Part shown: piece by piece, positions 50,502 through 59,456 of the stretch
Numbering within the stretch: the stretch's first letter is position 1
How the letters are laid out: each line of letters begins with the position of its first letter
Source of the DNA: Streptomyces sp. SAI-135
Lineage (GTDB): Bacteria; Actinomycetota; Actinomycetes; Streptomycetales; Streptomycetaceae
Length of the DNA: 64,000 nucleotides
Assembly (NCBI RefSeq): GCF_029893805.1
Contig: NZ_JARXYP010000002.1
Coordinates: forward strand, 8,184,001 to 8,248,000
Reading direction: 5' to 3'
The notes under the pieces: generated by a model
What the model was told of the DNA's origin: nothing
The model's database searches: none
What the model saw: the letters and a program-made list of their open reading frames with translations, nothing else
Translations under genes and position numbers: made by a program

Positions 50502-51695
50502 GGCGAACGGCTTGCCCGCGCGGCGCAGTTCACCGCTCCCGATGTCCACGTGGAACACGCTGACGGTGCCGGACCTCTGATTCGCCGCGAAGAGCAGCCG
50601 GCCGTCGGGGGAGAAGGCGATCTGGCGCGGGAAGTCGCCGTCGACCGGCACGGTGTCGAGCAGCCGCAGCCGGGCGCCGCCCGACTCCACCGCGTAACGG
50701 GTGAGGCTGTTGTGGCCCCGGTTGGCGAGATAGGCGAACGCGCCGTTCGCGGTGACCAGGAACTGCGCCGGGTAGTTCGTGCCCGAGCCCGTCCCCGTGG
50801 ACTGCGGTCTCCCGACGGACAGGCGGCCGGTTCCGCGGTCGTAGGCGCAGACCGCCACCGTGTTGTCGGTCTCGTTGGCCAGGTAGGCGTACCGGCCACC
50901 GGGATGGAAGGTGAGGTGGCGCGGCCCGGCACCCGCCCGGGTGTGCGCCCGCGCGACCTCGGTGAGGGCACCGGTGCGTTCGTCGAGGCGGTAGCTGTAG
51001 ACGGTGTCCGTGCCCAGGTCGACGGCGAGCACATGGCCGCCGTCCGGACCGGTGATGAACTGGTGGGCGTGCGGGCCCTGCTGACCCGGCCCCGGCGCCG
51101 GACTGGAGTGCGTGACCGAGTCCCTGAGCTCGCCGAGCGCGCCCGAGGAGTCGATCGGATGCACGGCCACACTGCCGGAGCCGTAGTTGGCGCTGAGCAG
51201 CCAGCGCCCGCCCGGATGCACCGACAGATGGGCGGGCCCCGCACCGCCGGTGCTCCGGCTCCCCAGGACCTTGCGGTCCGACAGACGCACGGCGGTCACG
51301 GCACCGGCGTCCTGCTCCGCGACCGCGTACAGGGTGCGGCCGTCGGGATGCGGCGCGAGATACGACGGGTTGGTGACGCCGGTGATCGTGCCGATGCCGG
51401 TGATCCGGCCGCCGGCGGCGTCGTAGGCGGCGACGCCGATACCGGCGCCACCGCCCTCGGCGGAGGTGTAGGTGCCCACGTACAGGGGGCGGGGCCCCTT
51501 CGGAGCCGGTGCGGACGACGTGCGCGTCGGGCCCGGTGAGGCGGCCCCGGGGGAGCCGGGAGTCTCCGGCGACGCAGGTCCGGACGACGCCGACGACGGC
51601 GTGGAGGACGTCGAGCAGCCGACGAGCCCCGCGCCCGCTCCCGCCACGGCGCCGACGAACCGGCGCCTGCTCCAGCCGCCGTTCGCACTGCTCAT
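50469..51695 (-). CDS. Lactonase-family beta-propeller lipoprotein
   Basis: An ATG at 51695; 408 residues. The start has a Tat-like motif SRRRFVGA, a hydrophobic Ala/Gly stretch and lipobox LVGC, so it is probably exported folded and lipid-anchored. A Pro/Ser/Thr-rich linker (about 30-65) follows, then a seven-bladed propeller of the 6-phosphogluconolactonase/YbhE type: PLYVGTYTSAEGGGAGI, NPSYLAPHPDGRTLYAV, PAHLSVHPGGRWLLSANYGS, PRHLTFHPGGRYAYLANE, FPRQIAFSPDGRLLFAANQ. Outside the cell 6-phosphogluconate lactone is not expected, so another lactone or carbohydrate is the likely target. Convergent with the iron-controlled DUF2470 gene. Confidence 0.88.
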   Translation of the reverse strand: MSSANGGWSRRRFVGAVAGAGAGLVGCSTSSTPSSASSGPASPETPGSPGAASPGPTRTSSAPAPKGPRPLYVGTYTSAEGGGAGIGVAAYDAAGGRITGIGTITGVTNPSYLAPHPDGRTLYAVAEQDAGAVTAVRLSDRKVLGSRSTGGAGPAHLSVHPGGRWLLSANYGSGSVAVHPIDSSGALGELRDSVTHSSPAPGPGQQGPHAHQFITGPDGGHVLAVDLGTDTVYSYRLDERTGALTEVARAHTRAGAGPRHLTFHPGGRYAYLANETDNTVAVCAYDRGTGRLSVGRPQSTGTGSGTNYPAQFLVTANGAFAYLANRGHNSLTRYAVESGGARLRLLDTVPVDGDFPRQIAFSPDGRLLFAANQRSGTVSVFHVDIGSGELRRAGKPFASPVAVCALPL

Positions 51696-51789
51696 CCCTG
51701 CGCACCCCGGGTGATCGCTCGTCTCGGACCTGGACAGCCACCTTCACCCGGACCGCCCGGCCGGTGCAACCCGAGCCGCCGGCCGCCCC

Positions 51790-52815
51790 CTACCAGTCGC
51801 CGTCCTCGACCGGCTTGCCCGGCGCGTCCCCCAGCGGCTTCACCTGGCCGGGCGCGGGCTGCTGCCAGGGCTCGTGATCGTCCCCGAGCCAGTCGCCCAC
51901 CGGTTTCACCCCCTCCAGCGTGTCCGTGGGGGCGAGATCCTCCGCGTCCTGGTCGTAGTAGTCGAACCAGGGCAGCCCCGCCCTGGTGTACGCGGCACGG
52001 TCGACGGGCGACGGCGGGGCGGCCTCGCCGGTGATGCGACGCCACTCGGGCGGTGTCACCAGGTGCACGAAGACCCGCCCGGCCGGTGCGTCCGCCCAGT
52101 CCGACAGGGGCCGGTCGTCCCGGTAGACCTCCTGGCGCATGGAACCACCGACGCCGAGTCCCATCGCCGGGGCGCTGCGGGGCGGCGCCCCCGCAGGAGC
52201 CGCGGGCGCGGCCATCGCCATGGGCGCGGCGGCGCCGTAGGCCATCGCGGGCCGGGCCGCCGACCCCAGCCGCCGCTGCGCCTCCCGCCACTCGGCCAGC
52301 CGCTCCTCGACCAGCGGGAAGGCCTGGAGCTGTACGCCGCCCCAGACCTCCTCGCCCGTCACCTGTCCCTCGACGGTCGCGCCCAGACCGAGCGGCACCG
52401 CGACGAACTGGCGGACCGTGCCCTTGCCGGAGTTGATGCCGTCCAGCCACGGCTGGCGGGGCAGGACCACGTAGTTCTGCGGATCACGGGCGAGCCGGTC
52501 GCTCCAGGGTTTCCCGGAGACCGCGCACACCTTGCCCACCCCGACCTGGAGGGCGGCCGGCTCGACGGTGCCCCCGAAGCTCAGCCACATCGCCTCCCGC
52601 AGATACACCGGCAGCATCACCCCGCCGCGGGCCCGCCACTGCTCCGGCACGGTGTCCGGGTAGTCCGAGACCCGGCGCACCGGGAACTCGCCGAGCCCCG
52701 GCGGCAGCGGATGCGTACCCGTCTCGGGCAGCCGCAGGGTGCGGACGAACCGCACCGCCGCTCCGCCCGGCAGCCGCAGTGTGTTCCCGTCGATCCGCAC
52801 GCTCGTGTCGGTCAT
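51790..52815 (-). CDS. Uncharacterised actinobacterial protein, 341 aa
   Basis: An ATG at 52815; 341 residues. No known enzyme motif. Recurrent features: RTLRLPETGTHPLPPGLGEFP, VMLPVYLREAMWLSFGGT, CAVSGKPWSDRLARDPQNYVVLPRQPWLDGINS, EVWGGVQLQAFPLVEER, a low-complexity Ala/Pro/Met stretch at about 210-235, and a tail with three WL/KP-type motifs (WFDYYDQD; GVKPVGDWLGDD; VKPLGDAPGKP). I have seen similar Streptomyces proteins of this pattern (integral-membrane-associated or sub-family unknown) without assigned role. Upstream neighbour is a FUSC-type exporter in the same direction, 51 bases away. Confidence 0.7.
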   Translation of the reverse strand: MTDTSVRIDGNTLRLPGGAAVRFVRTLRLPETGTHPLPPGLGEFPVRRVSDYPDTVPEQWRARGGVMLPVYLREAMWLSFGGTVEPAALQVGVGKVCAVSGKPWSDRLARDPQNYVVLPRQPWLDGINSGKGTVRQFVAVPLGLGATVEGQVTGEEVWGGVQLQAFPLVEERLAEWREAQRRLGSAARPAMAYGAAAPMAMAAPAAPAGAPPRSAPAMGLGVGGSMRQEVYRDDRPLSDWADAPAGRVFVHLVTPPEWRRITGEAAPPSPVDRAAYTRAGLPWFDYYDQDAEDLAPTDTLEGVKPVGDWLGDDHEPWQQPAPGQVKPLGDAPGKPVEDGDW

Positions 52816-52866
52816 CGGCCCGCCCCCTTGTGCTCGTCCCGCTTGTGCTCGTCCGCTGTGCCTGTG

Positions 52867-54144
52867 TCACCTGGAACGACGGGAGAGTACCGGGCGGTTC
52901 CTGCGCCAGCGTTCCTGCATCCGGGTCAGATGCGGCATCCGCTCGCGCTGCTCGCGGGAGGCCCGGTCCAGCTCCTCCAGCAGACGGCGGGAGCGGTGCT
53001 CGGTGTCCAGTTCGTCGAGGATGCGGTTGACCTCGGTCAGGACGGCGCCGTGCAGCTGCCAGTGGCGGGTGTCGCGCTGGATCTCCTCGAGCAGCAGCTG
53101 GGCCAGCTTGTCCCGGGTCGCCGAGGCCTGCCGCAGCTCAGCGGTGAGCCGGCCCTCCGCGGACTCGGCGCTCACGCTGACGTGGGTGGTGACCAGCACC
53201 GCGAAGCTGACGACCGCGTCGCCGATCTCGGACAGCAACTGCTCCACGGTCCGGCCGGTCTCAGGACTGAACAGTGGCTCGGGAGCCTGATCCTCGTCGA
53301 TCGGGAACGGATCGTCGGCGAAGGGGTCGCGTTCCTTCGCGAGGTCGGTGAGGGTGCGGGCGAGGACCCGCAGCACGACCGTGCAGATCTCCAGGGTGTC
53401 CAGTCCGGTGCGCAGCACCACCCGGTGCAGCAGGCCCTCCTTCACCCTGGGGTTCAGCTTGAGGCTGTCCTCGGCCTGCCGCAGGGCCGCGTCCACCTCG
53501 ACGATGTCGTGGTCGAGTTCCCGGGCCTCGTACAGGCGGGCCGTCGCCACGTCCACCGGCGTACGGCCGGCGGCCTCCTCGCCCATCCGCAGCATCAGCT
53601 TGCGCACCCGGCGGGCCAGCCCCTCGATCGACTCGCCCGCCTCGTCCACCCACACCGGGGGAGCGAGCAGCAGATTGCAGGCCAGGCCGACGACCGCGCC
53701 GATCAGTGTCTCGACCACGCGTGCCCAGGCGGTGTCCCCGACCGTCGTCACCCCGAGCACCAGCATCGCGCTGATCGCCACCTCGGGAACGAACTCCTCG
53801 ACCCGCACCAGCCGTCCGACGACCAGTGACGCCACGATCAGAAGGGCGAGGCTCCACCAGGTCAGCCCCACCAGCAGGCTGAAGGCGATGGCGACGAGGA
53901 CTCCGGTGACGACCGAGTTCACGCGGCGGACGCCGGTGGTGAGTGTGGAGTAGAGGGTGACCTGGACGACGAGCAGCGCGGTCAGGGGCGCGGTGAGCGG
54001 GGCCGCCTCGGGGCTGAGCCGCAGGGCGATGACGTACGCGATCGTCGCCGCGGCCGCCGACCGCAGCGTCTGCACGACCACGGGGTCCCGGCGCCGTTTC
54101 ACAAACCGCACCGGGGACGCCGTCCACTCACGTACATCTCGCAT
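52867..54144 (-). CDS. FUSC-family membrane protein (aromatic acid exporter type)
   Basis: The ATG at 54144 gives 425 residues and starts MRDVREWTASPVRFVKRR. About six membrane helices occupy residues 30-170 (AAAATIAYVIALRLSPEAAP; ALLVVQVTLYSTLTTGVRRVNSVVTGVLVAIAF; WWSLALLIVASLVVGRLV; ISAMLVLGVTTVGDTAW; LIGAVVGLACNLLLAPPVWV), followed by a helical cytoplasmic part rich in Arg/Glu (about 190-425). This is the ArAE/FUSC half-transporter layout, related to AaeB and the plant aluminium-activated channels. Cargo unknown. A second, shorter relative is encoded at 62039-63241. Confidence 0.85.
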   Translation of the reverse strand: MRDVREWTASPVRFVKRRRDPVVVQTLRSAAAATIAYVIALRLSPEAAPLTAPLTALLVVQVTLYSTLTTGVRRVNSVVTGVLVAIAFSLLVGLTWWSLALLIVASLVVGRLVRVEEFVPEVAISAMLVLGVTTVGDTAWARVVETLIGAVVGLACNLLLAPPVWVDEAGESIEGLARRVRKLMLRMGEEAAGRTPVDVATARLYEARELDHDIVEVDAALRQAEDSLKLNPRVKEGLLHRVVLRTGLDTLEICTVVLRVLARTLTDLAKERDPFADDPFPIDEDQAPEPLFSPETGRTVEQLLSEIGDAVVSFAVLVTTHVSVSAESAEGRLTAELRQASATRDKLAQLLLEEIQRDTRHWQLHGAVLTEVNRILDELDTEHRSRRLLEELDRASREQRERMPHLTRMQERWRRNRPVLSRRSR

Positions 54145-54519
54145 CCTCAGTGTGTTCCCCTTCCACAAAAGCGACGGGTGCACTCCTGGCGGAATGTGAA
54201 GATCCGCCCGCGTGCCCCATTGTGGGGCGGGCCCGCGCCACGGCAAGGACCCGGGGCAGTGACGGCGGACACCCCGCGCCACCTCGCACGATTCCTGGGG
54301 AGCACCCCCACCGCCAACGGTGGCCCGCCGGATGGGCCGCGGCCGGTCCGGGGCGACAGCGGGGAGCGACGAACCGACTCCTTCGCCCTGGAGGCCCCCT
54401 GGAGCACCGGATCGTGCTCGCCGTTGGGCAGGACATCGTCAAATGAGGTGCGGGCTGCCTCCTCGGCGGGTGATCATCCGGTGAGTCGTGGACGAGTCCT
54501 GAGCGAGGTGACACCGGTG
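54145..54519. other. Intergenic region upstream of DUF3626
   Basis: No gene is supported between the divergent FUSC and DUF3626 starts. An in-frame open stretch runs from 54178 into DUF3626 but is Arg/Pro/Gly-rich. No clear promoter pair or palindrome was recognised. Confidence 0.4.
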
Positions 54520-55416
54520 GGTCCAGGCACGTCGGCACGAGCGCGGGCGGCGCTGGAGCATGTGTCGGCCGCGTCCGAGGGGCCGGCCGTCGACCCGGAC
54601 CTGCGCATCACGCTGAACTTCCACCCGGACCGCCTCGCACGCGGTCTGCCCCTCCTGGAGGCGCTGGCCCAGGACGGCGTCTACCACTCGCAGTTCGTCA
54701 CCGGCACGAGCAACGGAGGACTGACTGCCCGCCCCGGCGGCGACCGGTGGCGCTGGGAGAGCCGTATCTTCGGCGGCGCGTACGACGACGCGGACGCGCA
54801 CGAGCGGCCCGTGTACGGCGCACTGAACTTCCGCCGTCAGATGGTCGGAGCCGCCCCGCGCTTCGGCTCCTCGCACTTCCGGCTGGCCCCCGAGACCCTG
54901 GCGCGTGCCACCTTCTGCTACCCCGACAGCGCCGCCGAGCCGGTCCACTTCGGCGTCGCCGCCGGCATGTCCCTGATCGCCCTCGCGGAGGCGGACGAGC
55001 GGGACGCACTCGACGACTACATCGAGGCCCAGGTGCACGGCGGCGTCGACCTGGGCCGCGACGTGGAGGCCCTGGTCCTGGACGCGAGCTACCGCGGGAC
55101 CCCCGTCGAGGCGGCGGCCCGCCTGCTGCCCGTCCCCGTCGAGTGGCACCCGGGCCACCGGATCACCGTCGCCGGCCTGTACCGCCACGCCCACTACCGC
55201 GGGCGGGAGTACGCCGACCTGGGCGCGAGCATCGCCGAGGACGGGCTGGTCGACCCGCGCGTCATCGGCGACGCCGCCCGGACGGGCCGCCATGAGCTCC
55301 AGCACCTGAAGATGGTCTGGCACACCCTGGCCCGGTTCGGGGCACCGGACGGCACCGCCTGCCCGGGTGCGGCGGCGGGAGGCCGGACGCCGGTGGTCAG
55401 CACCCCGAACGCGTAG
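54520..55416 (+). CDS. DUF3626-domain protein
   Basis: A GTG at 54520 has GAGG eight bases upstream and gives 298 residues; GTG at 54508 or 54481 is also possible. The core matches DUF3626: DLRITLNFHPDRLARGLPLLEALA, YHSQFVTGTSNGGLTARPGG, WRWESRIFGGAYDDAD, RPVYGALNFRRQMVGAAPRFGSSHFRLAPETLARATFCYPDS in outline, and ADLGASIAEDGLVDPRVIGDAA. The family is of unknown function and often near toxin or ADP-ribosyltransferase-like genes; no partner is recognised here. Soluble. Confidence 0.85.
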   Translation, partial: GPGTSARARAALEHVSAASEGPAVDPDLRITLNFHPDRLARGLPLLEALAQDGVYHSQFVTGTSNGGLTARPGGDRWRWESRIFGGAYDDADAHERPVYGALNFRRQMVGAAPRFGSSHFRLAPETLARATFCYPDSAAEPVHFGVAAGMSLIALAEADERDALDDYIEAQVHGGVDLGRDVEALVLDASYRGTPVEAAARLLPVPVEWHPGHRITVAGLYRHAHYRGREYADLGASIAEDGLVDPRVIGDAARTGRHELQHLKMVWHTLARFGAPDGTACPGAAAGGRTPVVSTPNA

Positions 55417-55703
55417 ACCCGCCCGCGCCGTTCCGTACGGGGGTCCGCGCCCCGCCGACAGCCGCCGCAGGTGGTGGCTGGCTCAAGGTCCGGGAACTTC
55501 TCGGGGCCGGTGGCCGTGTGTACGTCTGCGGGGGCGGATCACGAATGGCGCCCGGTGCGCGGGACGCGTTCCGTACCCTGTTGCAGAACACACGCCCGAC
55601 GCCGACGGGGCGGCCGCCGAGCGGTGGCTCGACCGGCCGATGCGGGACGGGCGCCGCATCGAGGACGTGTGCGCCACGGGGTGAGAGAAGGGGCGGGACG
55701 CAG

Positions 55704-56693
55704 GTGGACTCCTGGGAGTGGGCTCGGCAGGTGCTGGAGGGCGCGGGCCTCGACCCCGGCCGGCTCGCCCGCGTCCGGCCGCTGAGCGGCGGCACCTACA
55801 ACACCGTCGAGGAACTCCTCCTCACGGACGGCACCCGGTATGTCGTCAAGGTCCCGCCCGCGGCCACCGTCCCCGGCCTGCGGTACGAGCGCGGACTGCT
55901 CGTCGCCGAGGCGGAGTTCTACCGCAGGGCCGCAGAGGCCGAGGTCGCGGCGCCGCACGTGGTGGCCTTCGGTGCCGGCGTCGTCGTACCGCATCTGCTG
56001 ATGACCGCCTGCCCCGGAGATCCGTGGGACGGGTCGGTCACCGACGCCGAACGCCCGCCGCTGCGCAGGGAGCTGGGCCGTCAGGTGGCCCGGCTGCACT
56101 CGGTGACCGGACCGGGCTTCGGCTATCCCTCGCGGGCCCTCGGCCCGCTCGCCCCCGACTGGCGGACCGCGTTCACCACCATGGCCGACGCGATCCTGGA
56201 CGACGCCCGGGACTACGGGGCGCGGCTGCCCCGCTCCGTCGAACAGGTGGCGGACACGCTCAGGTCCGGTTACCCCGCCCTCGACGACGTGTCCGTCCCC
56301 GCGCTGGTCCACTTCGACCTGTGGGACGGGAACATCCTGGTCGACCGCCCGGCCGACGGACCGCCGCGCATCGGCGGGCTCATCGACGGGGAGCGGATGC
56401 TCTGGGGCGACCCCCTCGCCGACTTCGTGTCCCTGGCACTGCTCGGGGACATCAAGAAGGACGAGGCGTTCCTCGCCGGCTACCGGGCGGCGGGCGGCCG
56501 GGCCGAGTTCGACGTCCCGGCCCGGGTGCGCCTGGCCCTGTACCGTGCCTACCTCTACCTGATCATGCTCACGGAGACCGTCCCCCGGGCGGTCGACGAC
56601 GAGAAGGAACGCTGGGTCCAGTCGGCGGTGGCCCCGGAGCTCGTCGCCGCACTGGACGAGATCGAGGCCCTCGCCAGGGTCACGGGAGCCTGA
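55704..56693 (+). CDS. Aminoglycoside phosphotransferase-like kinase
   Basis: A GTG at 55704 after AGAAGGGGCGGG; 329 residues. Eukaryotic-like kinase fold of the APH type: nucleotide loop PLSGGTYNTVEELLL with TRYVVKVPP, catalytic loop ALVHFDLWDGNILVDR (Asp in HFD, then N), and metal motif LIDGERMLWGDP, where DGE replaces the usual DFE/DFG. Small-molecule or antibiotic phosphorylation is typical; the change at the metal motif keeps the acidic residue. Followed six bases later by a ROK regulator, whose effector could be a sugar or the kinase's substrate. Confidence 0.88.
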   Translation: MDSWEWARQVLEGAGLDPGRLARVRPLSGGTYNTVEELLLTDGTRYVVKVPPAATVPGLRYERGLLVAEAEFYRRAAEAEVAAPHVVAFGAGVVVPHLLMTACPGDPWDGSVTDAERPPLRRELGRQVARLHSVTGPGFGYPSRALGPLAPDWRTAFTTMADAILDDARDYGARLPRSVEQVADTLRSGYPALDDVSVPALVHFDLWDGNILVDRPADGPPRIGGLIDGERMLWGDPLADFVSLALLGDIKKDEAFLAGYRAAGGRAEFDVPARVRLALYRAYLYLIMLTETVPRAVDDEKERWVQSAVAPELVAALDEIEALARVTGA

Positions 56694-56699
56694 ACCCCC

Positions 56700-57980
56700 T
56701 TGAACAAACGCACCGTACGCGACCTCAGACGCGCCAACCGCACGGCCGTACTGCAGCGCCTCTACTTCGACGGGCCCCTCAGCCGCTTCGAGCTCGGCCC
56801 CGTCACCGGGCTGAGCTCCGGCTCGGTCAGCAACGTCGTCGCCGACCTGGTGGCCGACGGACTGGTGGAGGAGGCGGGCAGTGTCGAATCCGACGGCGGA
56901 CGCCCCCGCACCCTGCTGCGGGTGGCGCCCGGCAGCGGCCACATGATCGGCGTCGACGTCGGCGAGACCCGGGTGCGCATCGAGCTGTTCGACCTCACCC
57001 TCACCGAACTCGCCCGCGCCGAAAGGCCGTTGACCCAGCGGAGCTACGACGTCGATGCCATCGTCGGGCACATCCGCGACGGCATCACCGAAGTGCTCAC
57101 CGCTGCCGCGATCGAGCCCGAGGCACTGCTCGGCGTCGGCATCGGAGTGCCCGGCATCGTGGCGCACACCCCCGGAAGCGGCGCCGTCGTGCACGGACAG
57201 ACCATCGGCTGGGACGCCGTCCCGCTGGAGGCGCTGCTGCGCACCGGCTCCCCGCTGCCCTCCGGCGTCCGCTACTTCATCGACAACGGCGCCAAGACCC
57301 TCGGCCAGGCCGAGATGTGGTTCGGGGGCGGCCGCGGTGCCCACAGCGCCGTCGTCGTCCTGTTCGGCTCCGGCGTCGGCGCCTGCCTCGTGACGCCCGA
57401 GGTGGAACACGGCCGGGCGGTCGAATGGGGGCATCTGACCGTACGGGTCAGGGGGCGCCGCTGCCGCTGCGGTGCCCTCGGCTGCCTGGAGGCCTACGCG
57501 GGCGCCGAGTCACTCCTCGAGCGCTGGCGGGAGGAGGGCGGACGGCCGCCCGAGGGCGTCGACGAGGAGAGCGCGCTGGCCGCGATGCTCGCCGCGGCGC
57601 ATCCCGCCGACGGCACCCCGGGCGATCCGGTCGCGGTCGCCGTCCTGGAGGAGACCGCCGAGTACCTCGGCGCCGGCCTGTCCGACCTGATCAATCTCTT
57701 CCAGCCCGAGCGGATCATCGTCGGCGGCTGGGCCGGCCTCCAGCTCGGCGCCCGGTTCCTGCCCGCCGTACGCCGTCACGCCACGGCGTACGCGCTGCGG
57801 TACCCGGCCGAGAAGGTCACCGTCGACCTCGGCCGTCTGGGGCCCGACGCGGTGACCGTCGGTGCGGCCATCCTCCCGCTCGCCGACTTCTTCGCCCGCG
57901 GCGGCCGGCGCCCCGAACCCGCGCCCGAGGGTCCGGCACCGGCCTGGCGCACGGCTCTGGAGGAGCGCTCACCGCACTGA
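56700..57980 (+). CDS. ROK-family transcriptional regulator
   Basis: A TTG at 56700; 426 residues. N-terminal winged helix: VRDLRRANRTAVLQRLYFDG, LSRFELGPVTGLSSGSVSNVVADLVADGLV. The ROK domain has IGVDVGETRVRIELFDL, GVGIGVPGIVAHTPG, IDNGAKTLGQAEMWFGGG and the zinc motif CRCGALGCLEAYAG. Such NagC/XylR-like regulators bind sugars or sugar phosphates through the ROK domain. The separate small acidic gene follows after 61 bases. With the upstream kinase it may form a small sugar- or glycoside-handling unit. Confidence 0.92.
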   Translation: MNKRTVRDLRRANRTAVLQRLYFDGPLSRFELGPVTGLSSGSVSNVVADLVADGLVEEAGSVESDGGRPRTLLRVAPGSGHMIGVDVGETRVRIELFDLTLTELARAERPLTQRSYDVDAIVGHIRDGITEVLTAAAIEPEALLGVGIGVPGIVAHTPGSGAVVHGQTIGWDAVPLEALLRTGSPLPSGVRYFIDNGAKTLGQAEMWFGGGRGAHSAVVVLFGSGVGACLVTPEVEHGRAVEWGHLTVRVRGRRCRCGALGCLEAYAGAESLLERWREEGGRPPEGVDEESALAAMLAAAHPADGTPGDPVAVAVLEETAEYLGAGLSDLINLFQPERIIVGGWAGLQLGARFLPAVRRHATAYALRYPAEKVTVDLGRLGPDAVTVGAAILPLADFFARGGRRPEPAPEGPAPAWRTALEERSPH

Positions 57981-58041
57981 CGTTTCGCCGACCTGCGCGG
58001 AGGTACTCGCGCTCCCGCCGTCGACACGTGAGGAGGACGTC

Positions 58042-58284
58042 GTGGACCACCGCAACGAAGGACCGGGCGAGAACGCAGACCCCGTCCCGAGGGATCTGCC
58101 GGACCAGCAGGCGGGCGAGGGCGAGGACCCCTGGGAGGTCGCGAGCGTCCCGGACGGGGAGCCCGGCGCCGACGAGTCGGAGGACGTGCCCGACACCGAC
58201 GAGGCGGGGACCGGACGGCAGGGGGCGCCGCGGTCGGACACCGTGCACCCCGAGCACCCGGGCGCCGAGGAGTCCTCGGGCTGA
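58042..58284 (+). CDS. Small acidic protein, 80 aa
   Basis: A GTG at 58042 with GAGGAGG five bases upstream; 80 residues. Very acidic and Pro/Asp/Glu-rich: DHRNEGPGENADPVPRDLPD, GEDPWEVASVPDGEPG, DESEDVPDTDEAG, HPEHPGAEESSG. Almost no hydrophobic residues, so probably disordered. I recall similar small proteins in other Streptomyces; function unknown. Strong ribosome binding site supports it being real. Confidence 0.65.
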   Translation: MDHRNEGPGENADPVPRDLPDQQAGEGEDPWEVASVPDGEPGADESEDVPDTDEAGTGRQGAPRSDTVHPEHPGAEESSG

Positions 58285-58322
58285 CCCAGGGCCTGCCCGG
58301 GCTGATCTCCGGGACTGCCGGG

Positions 58323-59351
58323 TCAGCCGACCTTGCGGCCCTGCATCGGCTCCGTCCGCGCCCCCGCGCCCTGCTGCATTCCCCGCAGGAACTCCTCCAG
58401 GACCTCGGTCGCCGTGTGTTCCGGGTGCCAGCCGAGTTCGGTCCGCGCGCGCGTGCAGTCCATCAGGGGCAGCCGCAGCACCGCGTCGAACAGATGCGGG
58501 GAAGCGGGCAGCAGATGCAGGCCCCACGCCGCGGCGATCGCCGAACGGGCCGCGGTCCGCGGCAGCCGTACGGGACGCGCGCCGAGCAGCTCGCCCAGCA
58601 GCTCGGCGTCGACCGGCGGCTCGCCGGCCAGGTTGAAGGCGCCCCGCACGTCCGAGCGCACCGCCAGCGCGTAGGCCCTGGCGGCGTCGTCGGTGTGCAG
58701 TGCCTGGACGCGCAGACCGGGGATGTCGGGCAGGAAGGGCAGCAGGTCGGGCCGGGCGAGCTGACCCGGCAGGAACCGGCCGCCGAAGATGCGGCGCTGC
58801 TCGCTCGCCGACTCCCGCTTGAAGAGGAACGCCGGGCGCATCCGTACGACCCGGACGGCGGGGTGGTCGCGCTCGAAGGTGTCCAGGGTGCGCTCCAGAT
58901 ACGCCTTCTCCCGGCAGTACGCGGCGTCCGGCCAGCCGTGGGTCGGCCACGACTCGTCGACCGCGTGCTCCTTGGGGCCCGGGGAGTAGGCGCCCACCGA
59001 CGAGGCGTGGACCAGTGTCGGCACCTTGGCCGCCGCCACCGCCTCGAACACCCGGATCGAGCCGAGGACGTTGGTGCGCCAGGTCACCGCCGGGTCGTGC
59101 GTCGGCTGGAACGCCCACGCGAGATGGACCACCGCGTCGGCACCCGCGAACTCCTCGGCCAGGTCGGTCCGTTCCGAGGAGAGGTCGACCGCGGACCACT
59201 GAGTCTTCGCGGGCGACCAGTCCGGGATCCGCCGGGCCAGGCCCCGTACGGAGCCGACCTCCGGATCCTCCGAGAGAAGGCGCACCACGCTGGTTCCCAC
59301 GTTGCCGGTGGCGCCCGTGACGACGATCCTGCTGCCGGTTGAAGTGCTCAC
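58323..59351 (-). CDS. NAD-dependent epimerase/dehydratase family protein
   Basis: A GTG at 59351 with AAGGAG seven bases upstream; 342 residues. Extended SDR: RIVVTGATGNVGTSVVRLL at the N-terminus, DAVVHLAWAFQPTHDPA, HASSVGAYSPGPKEHAVDES, and catalytic Y-x3-K in DAAYCREKAYLE. C-terminal substrate part with ALHTDDAARAYALAVRSD and MDCTRARTELGWHPEHTA, the latter a hallmark of sugar-nucleotide epimerase-like enzymes. Substrate unknown. Divergent from the VanX-like gene. Confidence 0.9.
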   Translation of the reverse strand: MSTSTGSRIVVTGATGNVGTSVVRLLSEDPEVGSVRGLARRIPDWSPAKTQWSAVDLSSERTDLAEEFAGADAVVHLAWAFQPTHDPAVTWRTNVLGSIRVFEAVAAAKVPTLVHASSVGAYSPGPKEHAVDESWPTHGWPDAAYCREKAYLERTLDTFERDHPAVRVVRMRPAFLFKRESASEQRRIFGGRFLPGQLARPDLLPFLPDIPGLRVQALHTDDAARAYALAVRSDVRGAFNLAGEPPVDAELLGELLGARPVRLPRTAARSAIAAAWGLHLLPASPHLFDAVLRLPLMDCTRARTELGWHPEHTATEVLEEFLRGMQQGAGARTEPMQGRKVG

Positions 59352-59456
59352 CTTCAGGCTCCTTCGGGCCGCTGGGGCGGGGAGCCACCCGAGTACCCGG
59401 CACAGCGGGATGCACGCGGTGCACGGGCCGGTGCGCGGCCGCGCGATGATCACCTC

